Numbered from the stretch's first letter, positions 1-7,563 are shown. The stretch is 15,839 bases of DNA from Spirochaetales bacterium (GCA_007130025.1 SLTF01000104.1:1-15839); one strand, 5' to 3'. Numbers and translations are program-made. The notes: a model not told the origin generated them from the sequence alone.

Positions 1-1434
1 CGCGTTCCCATTCTGATGCTCACCGCATTGAACGCCACCGAGGATCGCGTGCGCGCATTCGATGCCGGAGCAACCGGTTTTCTCACCAAGCCGTTCGACC
101 GCCTTGAGTTGATTGCCACGATCCGGTCGTATGTCAATCTGTCGCTGATGAATCATCGCTACACGCTGACCGCCGAGAATCACGTAACCGGCCTGCCTAA
201 CCGCGTCGGGTTCCGGGACCGCCGCACTGAGTTCTCCAAGCCGTGGCTCTATCTGGTCAAGATCGACGGACTGTCAACGATATCACAACTCTACGGCGAG
301 GCCGAGGCGGACACGGTGGAGCGGCGCGTTGCGACGCGGTTCAAACCAATCGTACAGAACACGCAGCTCGAAGCAGCCGGGCTGTTTCATGTGGCCCGGG
401 GGGTATTTGGGCTCGTGATTGATGACGCCGACGGGGTCCTGGATCGAGAGACGGCGATGACCCTGGGCGCTTCGCTGTTGCAGGGATTTGCTCAGGTGGA
501 GGACGCCTCCGACGACGCAGCGTTTGGCAGCGATGTCACGATCGCGGTGGTTGCACCGTCCACCGATGGTGATCTTCTCGATCAGGCCGAGCTTGCACTT
601 GGCGAAGCAAACCGCGCACGGATCAGCCTGGTGTACGCGGCCGACGTTGTTCCTCACGCGCGGCGCACCATCACCAACAATCTCATGTGGCTGCGGCGCA
701 TTCGCGCAGCGGTGGCAACCGACCGTATCGAACCCTACTTCCAGCCCATCCACGACAACCGAAACGGATGCGTCGCAAAGTACGAGGCCCTCGTGCGATT
801 AATCGACACCAACGGCAAGCTGGTGCCTCCCAAGGACTTTCTTTCTATCGCCAAGACGAGCCGCCATTATGCCGAAATCACCCGCGCCGTTGTGGAGAAG
901 TCGGTTGCGCTCTTTGCCGATCGTACCGAAGGGGTGAGTGTCAATCTCTCGATGCTCGATATCGACAACCGCGCAACGCGTAAGTTTCTCTTTCGGACGA
1001 TCGATCGGTATCCATCAATTCACAATCGGCTCACGCTCGAGATCGTGGAAGAGGAAGGGCTGGAGCATTTCGAGCAGGTGGCGGAGTTTGTCAGCGAAGT
1101 ACGGCAGCGGGGCGTGACCGTTGCGATTGACGATTTCGGCAGCGGCTATTCAAATTTTGCCCGCGTGATCCAGCTGGCGGTGGACTACCTCAAGATCGAT
1201 GGAAGCCTGATTCGTGACTGTGATACCGACCCGGTTCGACGCACCACAATCGAAATCATCAAATGGATTGCGGATCTCTCCGGAATTGAGGTAATCGCCG
1301 AGTTCGTCGGATCGGAATCGGTGGCGTCCTACCTCAAAGCCCTGGGCATTCAGTATTCCCAGGGCTATCACTACGGCGTCCCGGCTCCGGCCGGTGAGCT
1401 CCCGACCGCGGGCTGCGGACCCGTTGACGGCTGA
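1..1434 (+). CDS. Response regulator with degenerate GGDEF and EAL (c-di-GMP phosphodiesterase) domains, 5'-truncated
   Basis: The reading frame is open from the first base, and the first codons (RVPILMLTA) are the middle of a receiver domain, so the true start lies upstream of the window. Counting from the Met at base 16, the receiver remnant covers residues 1-40 and includes the conserved Thr of LTA and the Lys of TKPF; the phospho-acceptor Asp would be upstream. A GGDEF-like domain (about 50-200) begins with TGLPNR, but its signature is replaced by RGVFG, so cyclase activity is unlikely. The EAL domain (about 230-465) keeps E257 (EAL), N310, E342, D372/D373 (DDFGSG), K393, D395, E429 and Q449 (QGY), in RocR-like spacing. 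The usual second Glu of AEGVE is Gly (G432). Inference: a phosphorylation-controlled c-di-GMP phosphodiesterase, cytoplasmic, whose GGDEF remnant may bind GTP or dimerise. Confidence 0.9.
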   Translation, partial: RVPILMLTALNATEDRVRAFDAGATGFLTKPFDRLELIATIRSYVNLSLMNHRYTLTAENHVTGLPNRVGFRDRRTEFSKPWLYLVKIDGLSTISQLYGEAEADTVERRVATRFKPIVQNTQLEAAGLFHVARGVFGLVIDDADGVLDRETAMTLGASLLQGFAQVEDASDDAAFGSDVTIAVVAPSTDGDLLDQAELALGEANRARISLVYAADVVPHARRTITNNLMWLRRIRAAVATDRIEPYFQPIHDNRNGCVAKYEALVRLIDTNGKLVPPKDFLSIAKTSRHYAEITRAVVEKSVALFADRTEGVSVNLSMLDIDNRATRKFLFRTIDRYPSIHNRLTLEIVEEEGLEHFEQVAEFVSEVRQRGVTVAIDDFGSGYSNFARVIQLAVDYLKIDGSLIRDCDTDPVRRTTIEIIKWIADLSGIEVIAEFVGSESVASYLKALGIQYSQGYHYGVPAPAGELPTAGCGPVDG

Positions 1435-1459
1435 CACACCGGCCGTTTCGGTTTAGGAT
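1431..1459 (+). promoter_or_regulatory. Possible sigma70-type promoter for the SH3/M48/cyclase unit
   Basis: CTGACA (1431-1436, overlapping the stop codon of the EAL gene) and TAGGAT (1454-1459) are separated by exactly 17 bases, matching TTGACA and TATAAT at five and four positions. Transcription would start near 1466, about 25 bases before the next start codon. This is a match by eye only. It would allow the three downstream genes to be expressed independently of the response regulator. Confidence 0.35.
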
Positions 1460-1490
1460 GTACCAGTAACCGCGCGGGAGGCGCCCGACG

Positions 1491-1973
1491 ATGAAACCAA
1501 TACCAGTACTGATAGCCGCCGCACTGCTGCTCTGCCTGGGGCCGGCGGTCGCGTTTGCCCAAACTACCATGAGCGTCGAGGTTCGTGAGACCCAGCTTCG
1601 GGCCACACCCAGTTTCCTTGGACGCGTTGACGCGCTGCTCCAGTACGGCGATCAGGTGTCCGTACTCGAAGAGGCGCAGGGATGGGCGCGGGTGAGACAC
1701 CAGGGAGCCACCGGCTGGGTTCACGGGTCGGCGCTGACCACCAAGCGTATTGTCATGCAGGCCGGTGATGCATCCGCCCAGCGTGGTGCCACCGGAAGCG
1801 AAGTCGCACTCGCGGGTCGTGGATTCAACCAGGAGGTTGAGGATCGGTATCGGGCGGAGCAGGGACTCGATTTCTCCGGCGTGGACCGGATGGAGGGCTA
1901 CGGCGTGGATCCTGAGCGTCTGGCAGCCTTTCTTTCCGAGGGGCAGTTGCAGCTGCCGGGAGCGACCCAATGA
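1491..1973 (+). CDS. Secreted SH3-like domain protein
   Basis: A 160-residue protein with a Sec signal peptide: basic MK start, hydrophobic core at about residues 5-20, and a likely cleavage after AFA (residue 23). A bacterial SH3-like fold follows at about 27-90, with the typical LRATPSFLG, GDQVSVLEE, GWARVR and GWVHGSAL segments. Such domains usually bind cell-wall peptide or protein partners. The tail (about 103-160; AGRGFNQEVEDRY, VDRMEGYGVDPERLAAFL) has no domain that I recognise. GGGAGG at 1476-1481 lies 9 bases before the ATG and fixes the start. The stop codon overlaps the start of the M48 protease gene (ATGA), so the two are probably translationally coupled. Inference: a periplasmic partner or targeting subunit of the downstream protease or cyclase; no catalytic residues are visible. 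Confidence 0.85.
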   Translation: MKPIPVLIAAALLLCLGPAVAFAQTTMSVEVRETQLRATPSFLGRVDALLQYGDQVSVLEEAQGWARVRHQGATGWVHGSALTTKRIVMQAGDASAQRGATGSEVALAGRGFNQEVEDRYRAEQGLDFSGVDRMEGYGVDPERLAAFLSEGQLQLPGATQ

Positions 1974-2902
1974 ACCGATGCACCGACTTGTCGAGAGCAA
2001 TACGTATCGCGTTCATCGCGACCCTGGTCCTGGCAGCAATCGGCTGTGCGGGGCTTGGCTCGATCACCGAGATTGGAACGGGTGTGGCGGTTGCAACCGG
2101 GCGCATGACCGATCAGCAGGCACAGTCGCTGACGCGAACCGCCGAGGCGGTTGAGCGAAGCGCCGAGGACATCACCCCCGAGCAGGAGTACTACATCGGC
2201 CGGTCGGTCGGAGCGGTCATCCTTGACCAGTACCCGCCCTACGACAGTGCTACCGCTACCGAATACCTCAACCTGGTGGGGCAGGCGCTCGCGCTTGCAT
2301 CCGACCGGCCTGAGCTCTTCGGGGGCTACCGCTTCATGATTCTGGAAGCCAACGAGGTGAACGCCTTCGCAACGCCCAGCGGGCTGATCTTTGTTTCGCG
2401 GGGCATGCTCCGGCTCACCCGTTCCGAGGACGATCTCGCGGCGGTGCTCGCCCATGAGATCGGCCACATTCAGCATCGGCACGGTCTGAAGGCCATCCGC
2501 ACGTCGCGAATTACCACCGCCCTCACCAGCGCGGCGCTCACGGGCGCTCAGTTTGCCACCTCCGCGGAAGTCGCTGAGCTGACGGCCGCGTTCGAGGGCT
2601 CCATCACCGACATCACCTCCACCCTGATCAACAGCGGCTACTCACGCGGCGCCGAGCGCGAGGCAGACGAGGCCGCGGTTGAGATCATGAAGCGGGTGGG
2701 GTACGATCCCACTGCGCTGATCCGCGTACTCGAGCGCATGGGCGAAGGTTGGGATCCAGCCGGTCCCGGTTTCGCGCGGACCCACCCGGCACCCGATACT
2801 CGAATTTCGGTTGTTCAGCGTGCCATTGGTTCCTACCGTCATCAGCCCGTCGGGGCTGCCGCCCGTCAGCGACGGTTTGACCGCGCCCTCGGTTCGATCT
2901 GA
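1970..2902 (+). CDS. M48-family zinc metalloprotease, lipoprotein
   Basis: A 310-residue protein with a lipoprotein signal (AAIGC, lipid-modified Cys at residue 26), so it is expected to be anchored in the envelope facing the periplasm. The M48 signature HEIGH is at residues 162-166 (two zinc-ligand His plus catalytic Glu). The third zinc ligand is probably E229 in EREAD (E229-D233), and THPAPDTRI near residue 280 is the family's C-terminal motif. Members such as BepA and LoiP are periplasmic proteases that handle outer-membrane protein quality control, but BepA's TPR domain is absent, and the length fits the short single-domain group. GGGAG at 1958-1962 precedes the ATG, which overlaps the previous stop codon. 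The cyclase gene follows after 15 bases. The substrate cannot be read from the sequence. Confidence 0.92.
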   Translation: MNRCTDLSRAIRIAFIATLVLAAIGCAGLGSITEIGTGVAVATGRMTDQQAQSLTRTAEAVERSAEDITPEQEYYIGRSVGAVILDQYPPYDSATATEYLNLVGQALALASDRPELFGGYRFMILEANEVNAFATPSGLIFVSRGMLRLTRSEDDLAAVLAHEIGHIQHRHGLKAIRTSRITTALTSAALTGAQFATSAEVAELTAAFEGSITDITSTLINSGYSRGAEREADEAAVEIMKRVGYDPTALIRVLERMGEGWDPAGPGFARTHPAPDTRISVVQRAIGSYRHQPVGAAARQRRFDRALGSI

Positions 2903-2917
2903 CCGGGGAGGGATGCC

Positions 2918-5104
2918 ATGAGTGCATTGCAACCCGATCACCCCTCGCGTACCGCGCGCGTAGTTGCCACGGCGCTGCTTCGCGGTGTCATCGTGGCGGC
3001 CATTGCAGCGGTCTGCTCTTTGCTGCTCTGGTTCAGCGGCGCTCTGGAAGCGTTTGAAGCACGAACCTGGGACGCCCGCGCCCGCTTCTTTGCGTCGCGC
3101 CGCGAGCCCGATCAGCGGGTTGTACTGGTCCTCCTCGATCAGGCGAGTCTCGACTGGGCGCGCGATGCAATGGGCCTCACCTGGCCGTGGCCGCGTGAGG
3201 TCTACTCCTACCTGGTGAACTTCGTCGGCCGTTCCGGTGCTGAAGCGCTTGCATTCGATGTTCTCTACCTCGAGCCGTCGGCCTTTGGGGTGTTTGACGA
3301 CCAGGCATTCGGCGAGGCCATTGCGCGGTACGAGCGCTTTGTGGGTTCCGCCTTTTTTGGGCAGGAGACCGGGACGGTCTTGCAGTGGCCCCCGGATGTG
3401 CCAATACCGAGCGTGGCGGCCGTGCGAACGGCTTCCGCGGGCCGGGCCGAGCGCGACCCGGTTCTGGAGTACCGGTACCCGCGCGCGGCGTTTCCCATTG
3501 CCGAAGTTTCCCGGAACAGCCGCATCCTCTCCAACGTGCAGCTCGAGCCGGACGGCGATGGGGTCTACCGGCGGGCTCGGCCCATTGTGATGTTTGACGG
3601 CCAGGTTGTACCGTCGCTGGGACTCGCCACCTGGCTCGCCTCGCTGGTGACCGGATCCGCCCTCACCCTTGAGCTTGACGGCAGTACCCTGCGCGCGGGT
3701 GAGCACTCCATCCCGCTGGACGCCTCCGGCCGTGTCATCCTTCAGTTCAAGAACGAGCGCGGACGACACCGCGATTTCAGTGCGGCCGCCATCCTGCAGA
3801 GCGAGATTCAACTGCTGTCCGGGGAAGAGCCGCTTGTTGATCCGGCCGAGTTGGATGGTGCCTACGTGCTGTTTGGGTTCTCCGCACCCGGACTGTTTGA
3901 TCTTCGCACCTCTCCCATAACGTCACTGGTGCCGGGGGTGGACATTCACGCAACCTTGCTGGAGAACCTGCTCTCGGACGACTTCATTCGCCCCTTTCCC
4001 GTCTGGGGCACCGTAGCGCTGACGCTGCTCCTGGTGCTTGCCTCCGCCCTGATCGCAACCCTGGTTGTTGGAGCAGGACGCACGGTTATGGCCTTCCTGG
4101 TACTGCTCCCCATTCCAACGGGTATCGCCTTCATCGGGTACCACAGTGGGTACTGGGTTCCCCTGCTCCTGCCCACGGTGGGCGTAGCCCTCGCTCTGGT
4201 GGGTTCCAGCGTGGCCAACTACGCCACCGAGGGTAAACAGCGACGCTATATCAAGAACGCCTTCCAGCAGTACCTCAGTCCGGCGGTCATTGAGGAGCTG
4301 ATTCAGGATCCCGGCCGGCTCCGTCTGGGTGGGGAACGCCGTGAGCTCTCAATTTTCTTCTCCGATCTGCAGGGATTCACGTCGCTTTCGGAGGGGCTCT
4401 CGCCGGAAGATCTCACCGCTCTGCTCAACGAGTATCTCTCCGCCATGACCGACATCATTCACGACGAGGGAGGAACCGTCGACAAGTACGAAGGTGACGC
4501 GATCATTGCCTTCTGGAACGCACCGCTCCCGCAGGACGACCACGCCGAGCGCGCCGTTCGGGCGGCCCTTCGGTGCCAACAGAAGCTCGCCGAGTTGCGG
4601 CCGATCTTCGCTGAGCGAGTGGGCAAAGAGCTGTTCATGCGAATTGGAATCAACAGCGGCCCGGCGGTGGTGGGAAACATGGGATCCCGTACGCGGTTTG
4701 ACTACACCATGCTGGGTGATTCGGTGAACCTGGCGGCGCGGCTGGAAGGCATCAACAAACAGTTCGGCACCTACACCATGATCTCTCACGCAACGCTTTC
4801 TCGAACGGGGTCGCTCTTTGCCGCGCGCGAACTTTCGCGCGTTGCGGTGGTGGGGCGCGCGGAGCCGGTGGTGGTCTACGAACCCTTCTTCCCCGATGAG
4901 TACGAACGGGAACGACCTCGTCTCGAAGCGTTCCGGGACGGTCTGCAGGCGTATTATGCGGGTGACTTTGCGGACGCCGAAGCGCGGTTCACCCGAATCA
5001 GCGCGCAGGACCCCCCGGCGGCGCACTATCTTCCCCGCTGCCTCGAATTGAAGGAGCAGCCACCCGTGGAGTGGAACGGGGTGTGGGTGATGACGTCCAA
5101 GTAA
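2918..5104 (+). CDS. CHASE2-domain transmembrane adenylate cyclase (class III)
   Basis: A 728-residue membrane sensor-cyclase. TM1 is at about residues 22-42, followed by a periplasmic CHASE2 domain (about 45-355; WDARARFF, LDQASLDW, WPWPREVY, FDVLYLEPS). Three membrane helices are packed together at about 363-434, and a linker (QQYLSPAVIEELI) leads to a class III catalytic domain at about 475-650. Metal-binding Asp residues are D483 (FFSDLQGF) and D527 (KYEGDAI). K523 and T597 (DYTMLGD) are the Lys/Thr pair associated with ATP rather than GTP, and N604 and R608 are the transition-state residues, so the enzyme looks active and cAMP-forming. The last 70 residues (YYAGDFADAEARF) form a short TPR-like tail common in this class. 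GGGGAGG at 2905-2911 sets the start. Its position behind the SH3 and M48 genes suggests it senses an envelope state; the CHASE2 ligand is unknown. Confidence 0.95.
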   Translation: MSALQPDHPSRTARVVATALLRGVIVAAIAAVCSLLLWFSGALEAFEARTWDARARFFASRREPDQRVVLVLLDQASLDWARDAMGLTWPWPREVYSYLVNFVGRSGAEALAFDVLYLEPSAFGVFDDQAFGEAIARYERFVGSAFFGQETGTVLQWPPDVPIPSVAAVRTASAGRAERDPVLEYRYPRAAFPIAEVSRNSRILSNVQLEPDGDGVYRRARPIVMFDGQVVPSLGLATWLASLVTGSALTLELDGSTLRAGEHSIPLDASGRVILQFKNERGRHRDFSAAAILQSEIQLLSGEEPLVDPAELDGAYVLFGFSAPGLFDLRTSPITSLVPGVDIHATLLENLLSDDFIRPFPVWGTVALTLLLVLASALIATLVVGAGRTVMAFLVLLPIPTGIAFIGYHSGYWVPLLLPTVGVALALVGSSVANYATEGKQRRYIKNAFQQYLSPAVIEELIQDPGRLRLGGERRELSIFFSDLQGFTSLSEGLSPEDLTALLNEYLSAMTDIIHDEGGTVDKYEGDAIIAFWNAPLPQDDHAERAVRAALRCQQKLAELRPIFAERVGKELFMRIGINSGPAVVGNMGSRTRFDYTMLGDSVNLAARLEGINKQFGTYTMISHATLSRTGSLFAARELSRVAVVGRAEPVVVYEPFFPDEYERERPRLEAFRDGLQAYYAGDFADAEARFTRISAQDPPAAHYLPRCLELKEQPPVEWNGVWVMTSK

Positions 5105-5112
5105 CCACGACT

Positions 5113-5134
5113 CGCGCGGGGAAGATCCCGCGCG
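5113..5134. terminator. GC-rich hairpin between convergent genes
   Basis: CGCGCGGG (5113-5120) pairs perfectly with CCCGCGCG (5127-5134) around a six-base loop. It lies just after the cyclase stop and just before the rubredoxin stop on the other strand, a typical place for a shared terminator. No T-run follows on either strand, so it is either a weak or Rho-assisted terminator or only an mRNA 3'-end stabiliser. Confidence 0.45.
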
Positions 5135-5137
5135 CGG

Positions 5138-5299
5138 TTACTCTTCGGGACTGAACTCGTCTTTTCCCGCGCCGCAGACCGGACAGACCCAGTCCTCGGG
5201 CAGCGCGTCAAAGGTGGTTCCGGCGGGGATTCCGGCGTCCGGATCTCCTTCGCTCGGGTCGTAAATGTAGCCACACACCATGCAGACGTACAGTGTCAT
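5138..5299 (-). CDS. Rubredoxin
   Basis: A 53-residue protein, close to the family's usual 52-54 residues. Two CxxCG motifs, CMVCGYIYD (Cys 6 and 9) and CPVCGAGKD (Cys 39 and 42), supply the four ligands of a single iron. The hallmark segments YDPSEGDPDAGIPAGT, LPEDWVCP and GKDEF are all present. Rubredoxins are small cytoplasmic one-electron carriers that feed, for example, alkane hydroxylases, rubrerythrin-type peroxide or superoxide reductases, or flavodiiron proteins; no such partner is in the window. GGAG (5308-5311) lies 8 bases upstream of the ATG. The TPR gene ends 17 bases upstream on the same strand, so the two are probably co-transcribed. The gene is easily missed because of its size. 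Confidence 0.97.
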   Translation of the reverse strand: MTLYVCMVCGYIYDPSEGDPDAGIPAGTTFDALPEDWVCPVCGAGKDEFSPEE

Positions 5300-5316
5300 T
5301 GTTCAATCTCCGGAGT

Positions 5317-5997
5317 TTACGGCCACTGCACGTCGGTGAGCAGCGTGAGCTTGGTCCGGGCGCGTTCGTCCTCGGGGTTCAACTCAACCGCCCGTTGCAG
5401 GCACTTGATCGCTTCGAGATTATTGTGAAGCCCGTAATGGGCAACCCCAAGCATGTAGTGGACTTCGGCGAAATCGGGAGTGGCCTCAGCGAGTTCGGCC
5501 AGCAGATCCAGGGCCTCTCCGTACGCCTTGTGCTTGATCTTGAGCTGCGCGAGGTAGAAGTTGGCGATCAGCGATTCCCGCGAGGTTTTGCGGAACGCGG
5601 CAAACCCTGCAGCGGCCGCCTCGTCCTTTCCAAGGAAGAATTGAATCAGCCCAACAAAATAGCCCGCCATGGCGTGGCTTTCACTTCCCATCGCCACCAC
5701 GGTGGAAAACGCTTCGAGCGCCTCGTCAAGGCGGCCCATGCGGTAGAGACAGACACCGAGTTTGTAGAACGCAATACCAAACTTGGGGTTAACCGCCGTT
5801 GCCTCGCGATAGGTGGCGATGGCGTCTTCGAGCTTGCCCAGGGAGTAACGGATGTTCCCAAGAATGAGCAGATAGAAGGTGTTGCTGGGATCACCGCTGC
5901 TCAACTCGCCAAACGCGGTCTCGGCAGCGGCCCACTCACCGGCGAGGTAGTGGCTCATCGCCTTCTGATACTGGGGATCCGCGTAATTCAGTTCCAT
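5317..5997 (-). CDS. Tetratricopeptide repeat protein
   Basis: A 226-residue all-helical protein with no signal peptide or membrane segment, so probably cytoplasmic. About five or six TPR units can be read, for example QKAMSHYLAGEWAAAETAF, TFYLLILGNIRYSLGKLEDA, AFYKLGVCLYRMGRLDEALE, NFYLAQLKIKHKAYGEALDL and VHYMLGVAHYGLHNNLEAI, each with the usual small/aromatic pattern. TPR arrays are protein-binding scaffolds; the partner is unknown. ATG at 5997 is preferred because GGAG (6006-6009) lies 8 bases upstream; an adjacent in-frame GTG at 6000 would add one residue. The gene lies about 100 bases after fumC and 17 bases before the rubredoxin gene. Nothing links it directly to either function. Confidence 0.85.
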   Translation of the reverse strand: MELNYADPQYQKAMSHYLAGEWAAAETAFGELSSGDPSNTFYLLILGNIRYSLGKLEDAIATYREATAVNPKFGIAFYKLGVCLYRMGRLDEALEAFSTVVAMGSESHAMAGYFVGLIQFFLGKDEAAAAGFAAFRKTSRESLIANFYLAQLKIKHKAYGEALDLLAELAEATPDFAEVHYMLGVAHYGLHNNLEAIKCLQRAVELNPEDERARTKLTLLTDVQWP

Positions 5998-6005
5998 CAC
6001 TCGTG

Positions 6006-6011
6006 CTCCTT
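6006..6011 (-). promoter_or_regulatory. Ribosome binding site deciding the TPR start
   Basis: AAGGAG on the - strand is 5 bases from the GTG at 6000 and 8 bases from the ATG at 5997. The spacing favours the ATG. Confidence 0.6.
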
Positions 6012-6039
6012 GTTGTGTTCCTGTCGGCGGTTGCGCTTC

Positions 6040-6068
6040 AGTCTACTACGCATGTCCGCTGCGTGCAA
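6040..6068 (-). promoter_or_regulatory. Weak promoter candidate for TPR-rubredoxin
   Basis: On the - strand TTGCAC (6063-6068) and TAGACT (6040-6045) are 17 bases apart in the roughly 100-base fumC-TPR gap. The -35 matches consensus at only three positions (TTG) and the -10 at four. If real, it would let TPR and rubredoxin be transcribed apart from fumC. This is a match by eye only. Confidence 0.25.
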
Positions 6069-6099
6069 CCAAACAGGTCCCGGCAAAACTCGTTTGGGC

Positions 6100-7485
6100 T
6101 CAGATCATGCTGCGGGGATCGAGCAGCTCCGCCACCCGTTCTTCCGGCAGAACCTTTGCCTCCAGCACAACGTCGCGGATTTTTCGCTTCTCGCGGTAAG
6201 CGGTGTAGGCGAGCTGCGACGCCTTGTCGTAGCCGATCTCGGTTGCGAGCGGTGTGACCAAGGCCAGGCTCCACTCAATCCAGTACGCGAGTCGATCGGT
6301 GTCGGCGGTGATGCCGTCAATGCAGCGCTCGGCGGTCCGGCGGCAGGTGGCAGCAAGAACCGCCATTGCCTCTACGGTTTCGTACGCAATGAGGGGGTGC
6401 ATCATATTGAGTTCCAGCGGCGCGTGCTGTCCGGCGGTAGTCACGGACACCACCTTGCCCATGACGTAGGCGGCCACCTGAATCATCATCTCGGGGATCA
6501 CCGGGTTTACCTTGCCCGGCATGATCGAGCTGCCCGGTTGCAGCGACGGCAGAATGATCTCCCCTAGTGCTCCGCGCGGGCCACTTGCGAGCAGGCGCAG
6601 ATCGTTGCCAATCTTCATGATGCCGGTGGCCAGAACGTTGAGCGCGCCCATGAGCTCCACCTGAGAGTCGCGCGCCGCGATTGCCTCAAACCGATTGTCG
6701 GCGGGACGAAACGGCAGTCCGGTTTCGGCGGCGATGCCGGCGATGGTCTTCTCGGCAAACTGCGGGTGGCAGTTGATGCCGGTGCCCACCGCGGTGCCGC
6801 CAAGCGCCAGCTCCTCAAGGTGGGGGAGTACCGAGGCGACCCGCTTTCGATCCTTGCGGATCTGCGCCGCATAGCCGCCAAACTCCTGACCGAGCGTCAT
6901 GGGAACGGCGTCCTGCAGGTGGGTACGTCCGAGCTTGACCAGATCGGCGAATTCGCGCTCTTTGGCGGCGAGCGACTCTTCGAGCACCAGCATGTCGGCA
7001 AGAAGCTGATCGACCACCATGCGATTGGCGATGTGAATGGCGGTGGGGATGACATCGTTGGAGGACTGGCCGCGGTTGACGTGATCGTTGGGGTGCACCG
7101 GTTTGCGGGTGCCCAGCGGTTGGCCCAGGATTTCGTTGGCCCGGTTTGCCAGGACCTCGTTGGTATTCATGTTCCACGACGTACCCGAGCCGGTCTGAAA
7201 GACATCGATGGGAAAGTGCTGATCCCAGCGACCGGCGTACATCTCGTCCGCGGCGGCCACAATTGCATCGGCAAGAGCGGTGTCCAGCAGGCCGAGCGCC
7301 GCGTTGGTTCGCGCGGCGTGCTTCTTGATCAGCGCCAGCGCCCGAATCATGGCAACCGGGATGCGGATGCCGGATACCGAAAAGTTCTCTACCGCGCGTT
7401 GCGTCTGCGCTCCCCAGTATGCCCAGTCGGGGAGGCGGACCTCACCCATTGAGTCGGATTCGCTTCGGTGTCCAGCCTGTTGCAT
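6100..7485 (-). CDS. fumC: Fumarate hydratase, class II
   Basis: 461 residues, near the usual 460-470. Catalyses reversible hydration of fumarate to L-malate in the TCA cycle; class II enzymes are iron-free homotetramers in the cytosol. Visible motifs in order: SMGEV and WGAQTQRAVENF near the N-terminus, SGTSWNMNTNEV (substrate site), HPNDHVNRGQSSND, GRTHLQDA with catalytic-site H189, and the mobile-loop signature GSSIMPGKVNP with S319/S320. NPVIPE after the signature resembles aspartases, but actinobacterial fumarases carry a similar NPVLPE. QSSND (rather than aspartase QSTND) and the neighbouring malate dehydrogenase and citrate synthase genes favour fumarase. GGAGGG lies about 9 bases before the ATG. 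It is divergent from the malate dehydrogenase pair and upstream of TPR-rubredoxin. Confidence 0.92.
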   Translation of the reverse strand: MQQAGHRSESDSMGEVRLPDWAYWGAQTQRAVENFSVSGIRIPVAMIRALALIKKHAARTNAALGLLDTALADAIVAAADEMYAGRWDQHFPIDVFQTGSGTSWNMNTNEVLANRANEILGQPLGTRKPVHPNDHVNRGQSSNDVIPTAIHIANRMVVDQLLADMLVLEESLAAKEREFADLVKLGRTHLQDAVPMTLGQEFGGYAAQIRKDRKRVASVLPHLEELALGGTAVGTGINCHPQFAEKTIAGIAAETGLPFRPADNRFEAIAARDSQVELMGALNVLATGIMKIGNDLRLLASGPRGALGEIILPSLQPGSSIMPGKVNPVIPEMMIQVAAYVMGKVVSVTTAGQHAPLELNMMHPLIAYETVEAMAVLAATCRRTAERCIDGITADTDRLAYWIEWSLALVTPLATEIGYDKASQLAYTAYREKRKIRDVVLEAKVLPEERVAELLDPRSMI

Positions 7486-7517
7486 CGCGTTATCCCTCCG
7501 CAGGAACGTGAGTTATC

Positions 7518-7546
7518 GTGACAGAAATCGTGATCGAGGGTATATT
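7518..7546 (+). promoter_or_regulatory. Sigma70-type promoter for the tandem dehydrogenases
   Basis: GTGACA (7518-7523) and TATATT (7541-7546) are separated by exactly 17 bases, each matching consensus at five of six positions. It lies in the 78-base gap between divergent fumC and the first dehydrogenase gene. The predicted start (about 7552-7554) falls on the AGGAG ribosome binding site (7553-7557), so the leader would be very short. Confidence 0.55.
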
Positions 7547-7563
7547 ACCACCAGGAGCAGAAA

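Noticed and set aside
2642..3811. Long - strand open frame (389 codons)
   Set aside because: Antisense to the M48 protease and the CHASE2 cyclase, whose + strand motifs are unambiguous; no domain or start signal supports it.
6069..6097. Possible terminator hairpin after fumC (CCAAAC / GTTTGG)
   Set aside because: Only six base pairs with a 17-base loop and no T-run; too weak to call.
5293..6567. Long + strand open frame (424 codons)
   Set aside because: It runs antisense through the TPR gene and the 3' end of fumC, both with clear family motifs and ribosome sites; its own translation shows no recognisable domain and is rich in the His/Arg typical of GC-rich shadow frames.
6100..7485. Aspartate ammonia-lyase instead of fumarase
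   Set aside because: NPVIPE after the signature looks aspartase-like, but HPNDHVNRGQSSND and the C-terminal IGYDKA segment fit fumarase, actinobacterial fumarases share the NPV(L/I)PE form, and the neighbours are TCA genes. An assay would settle it.
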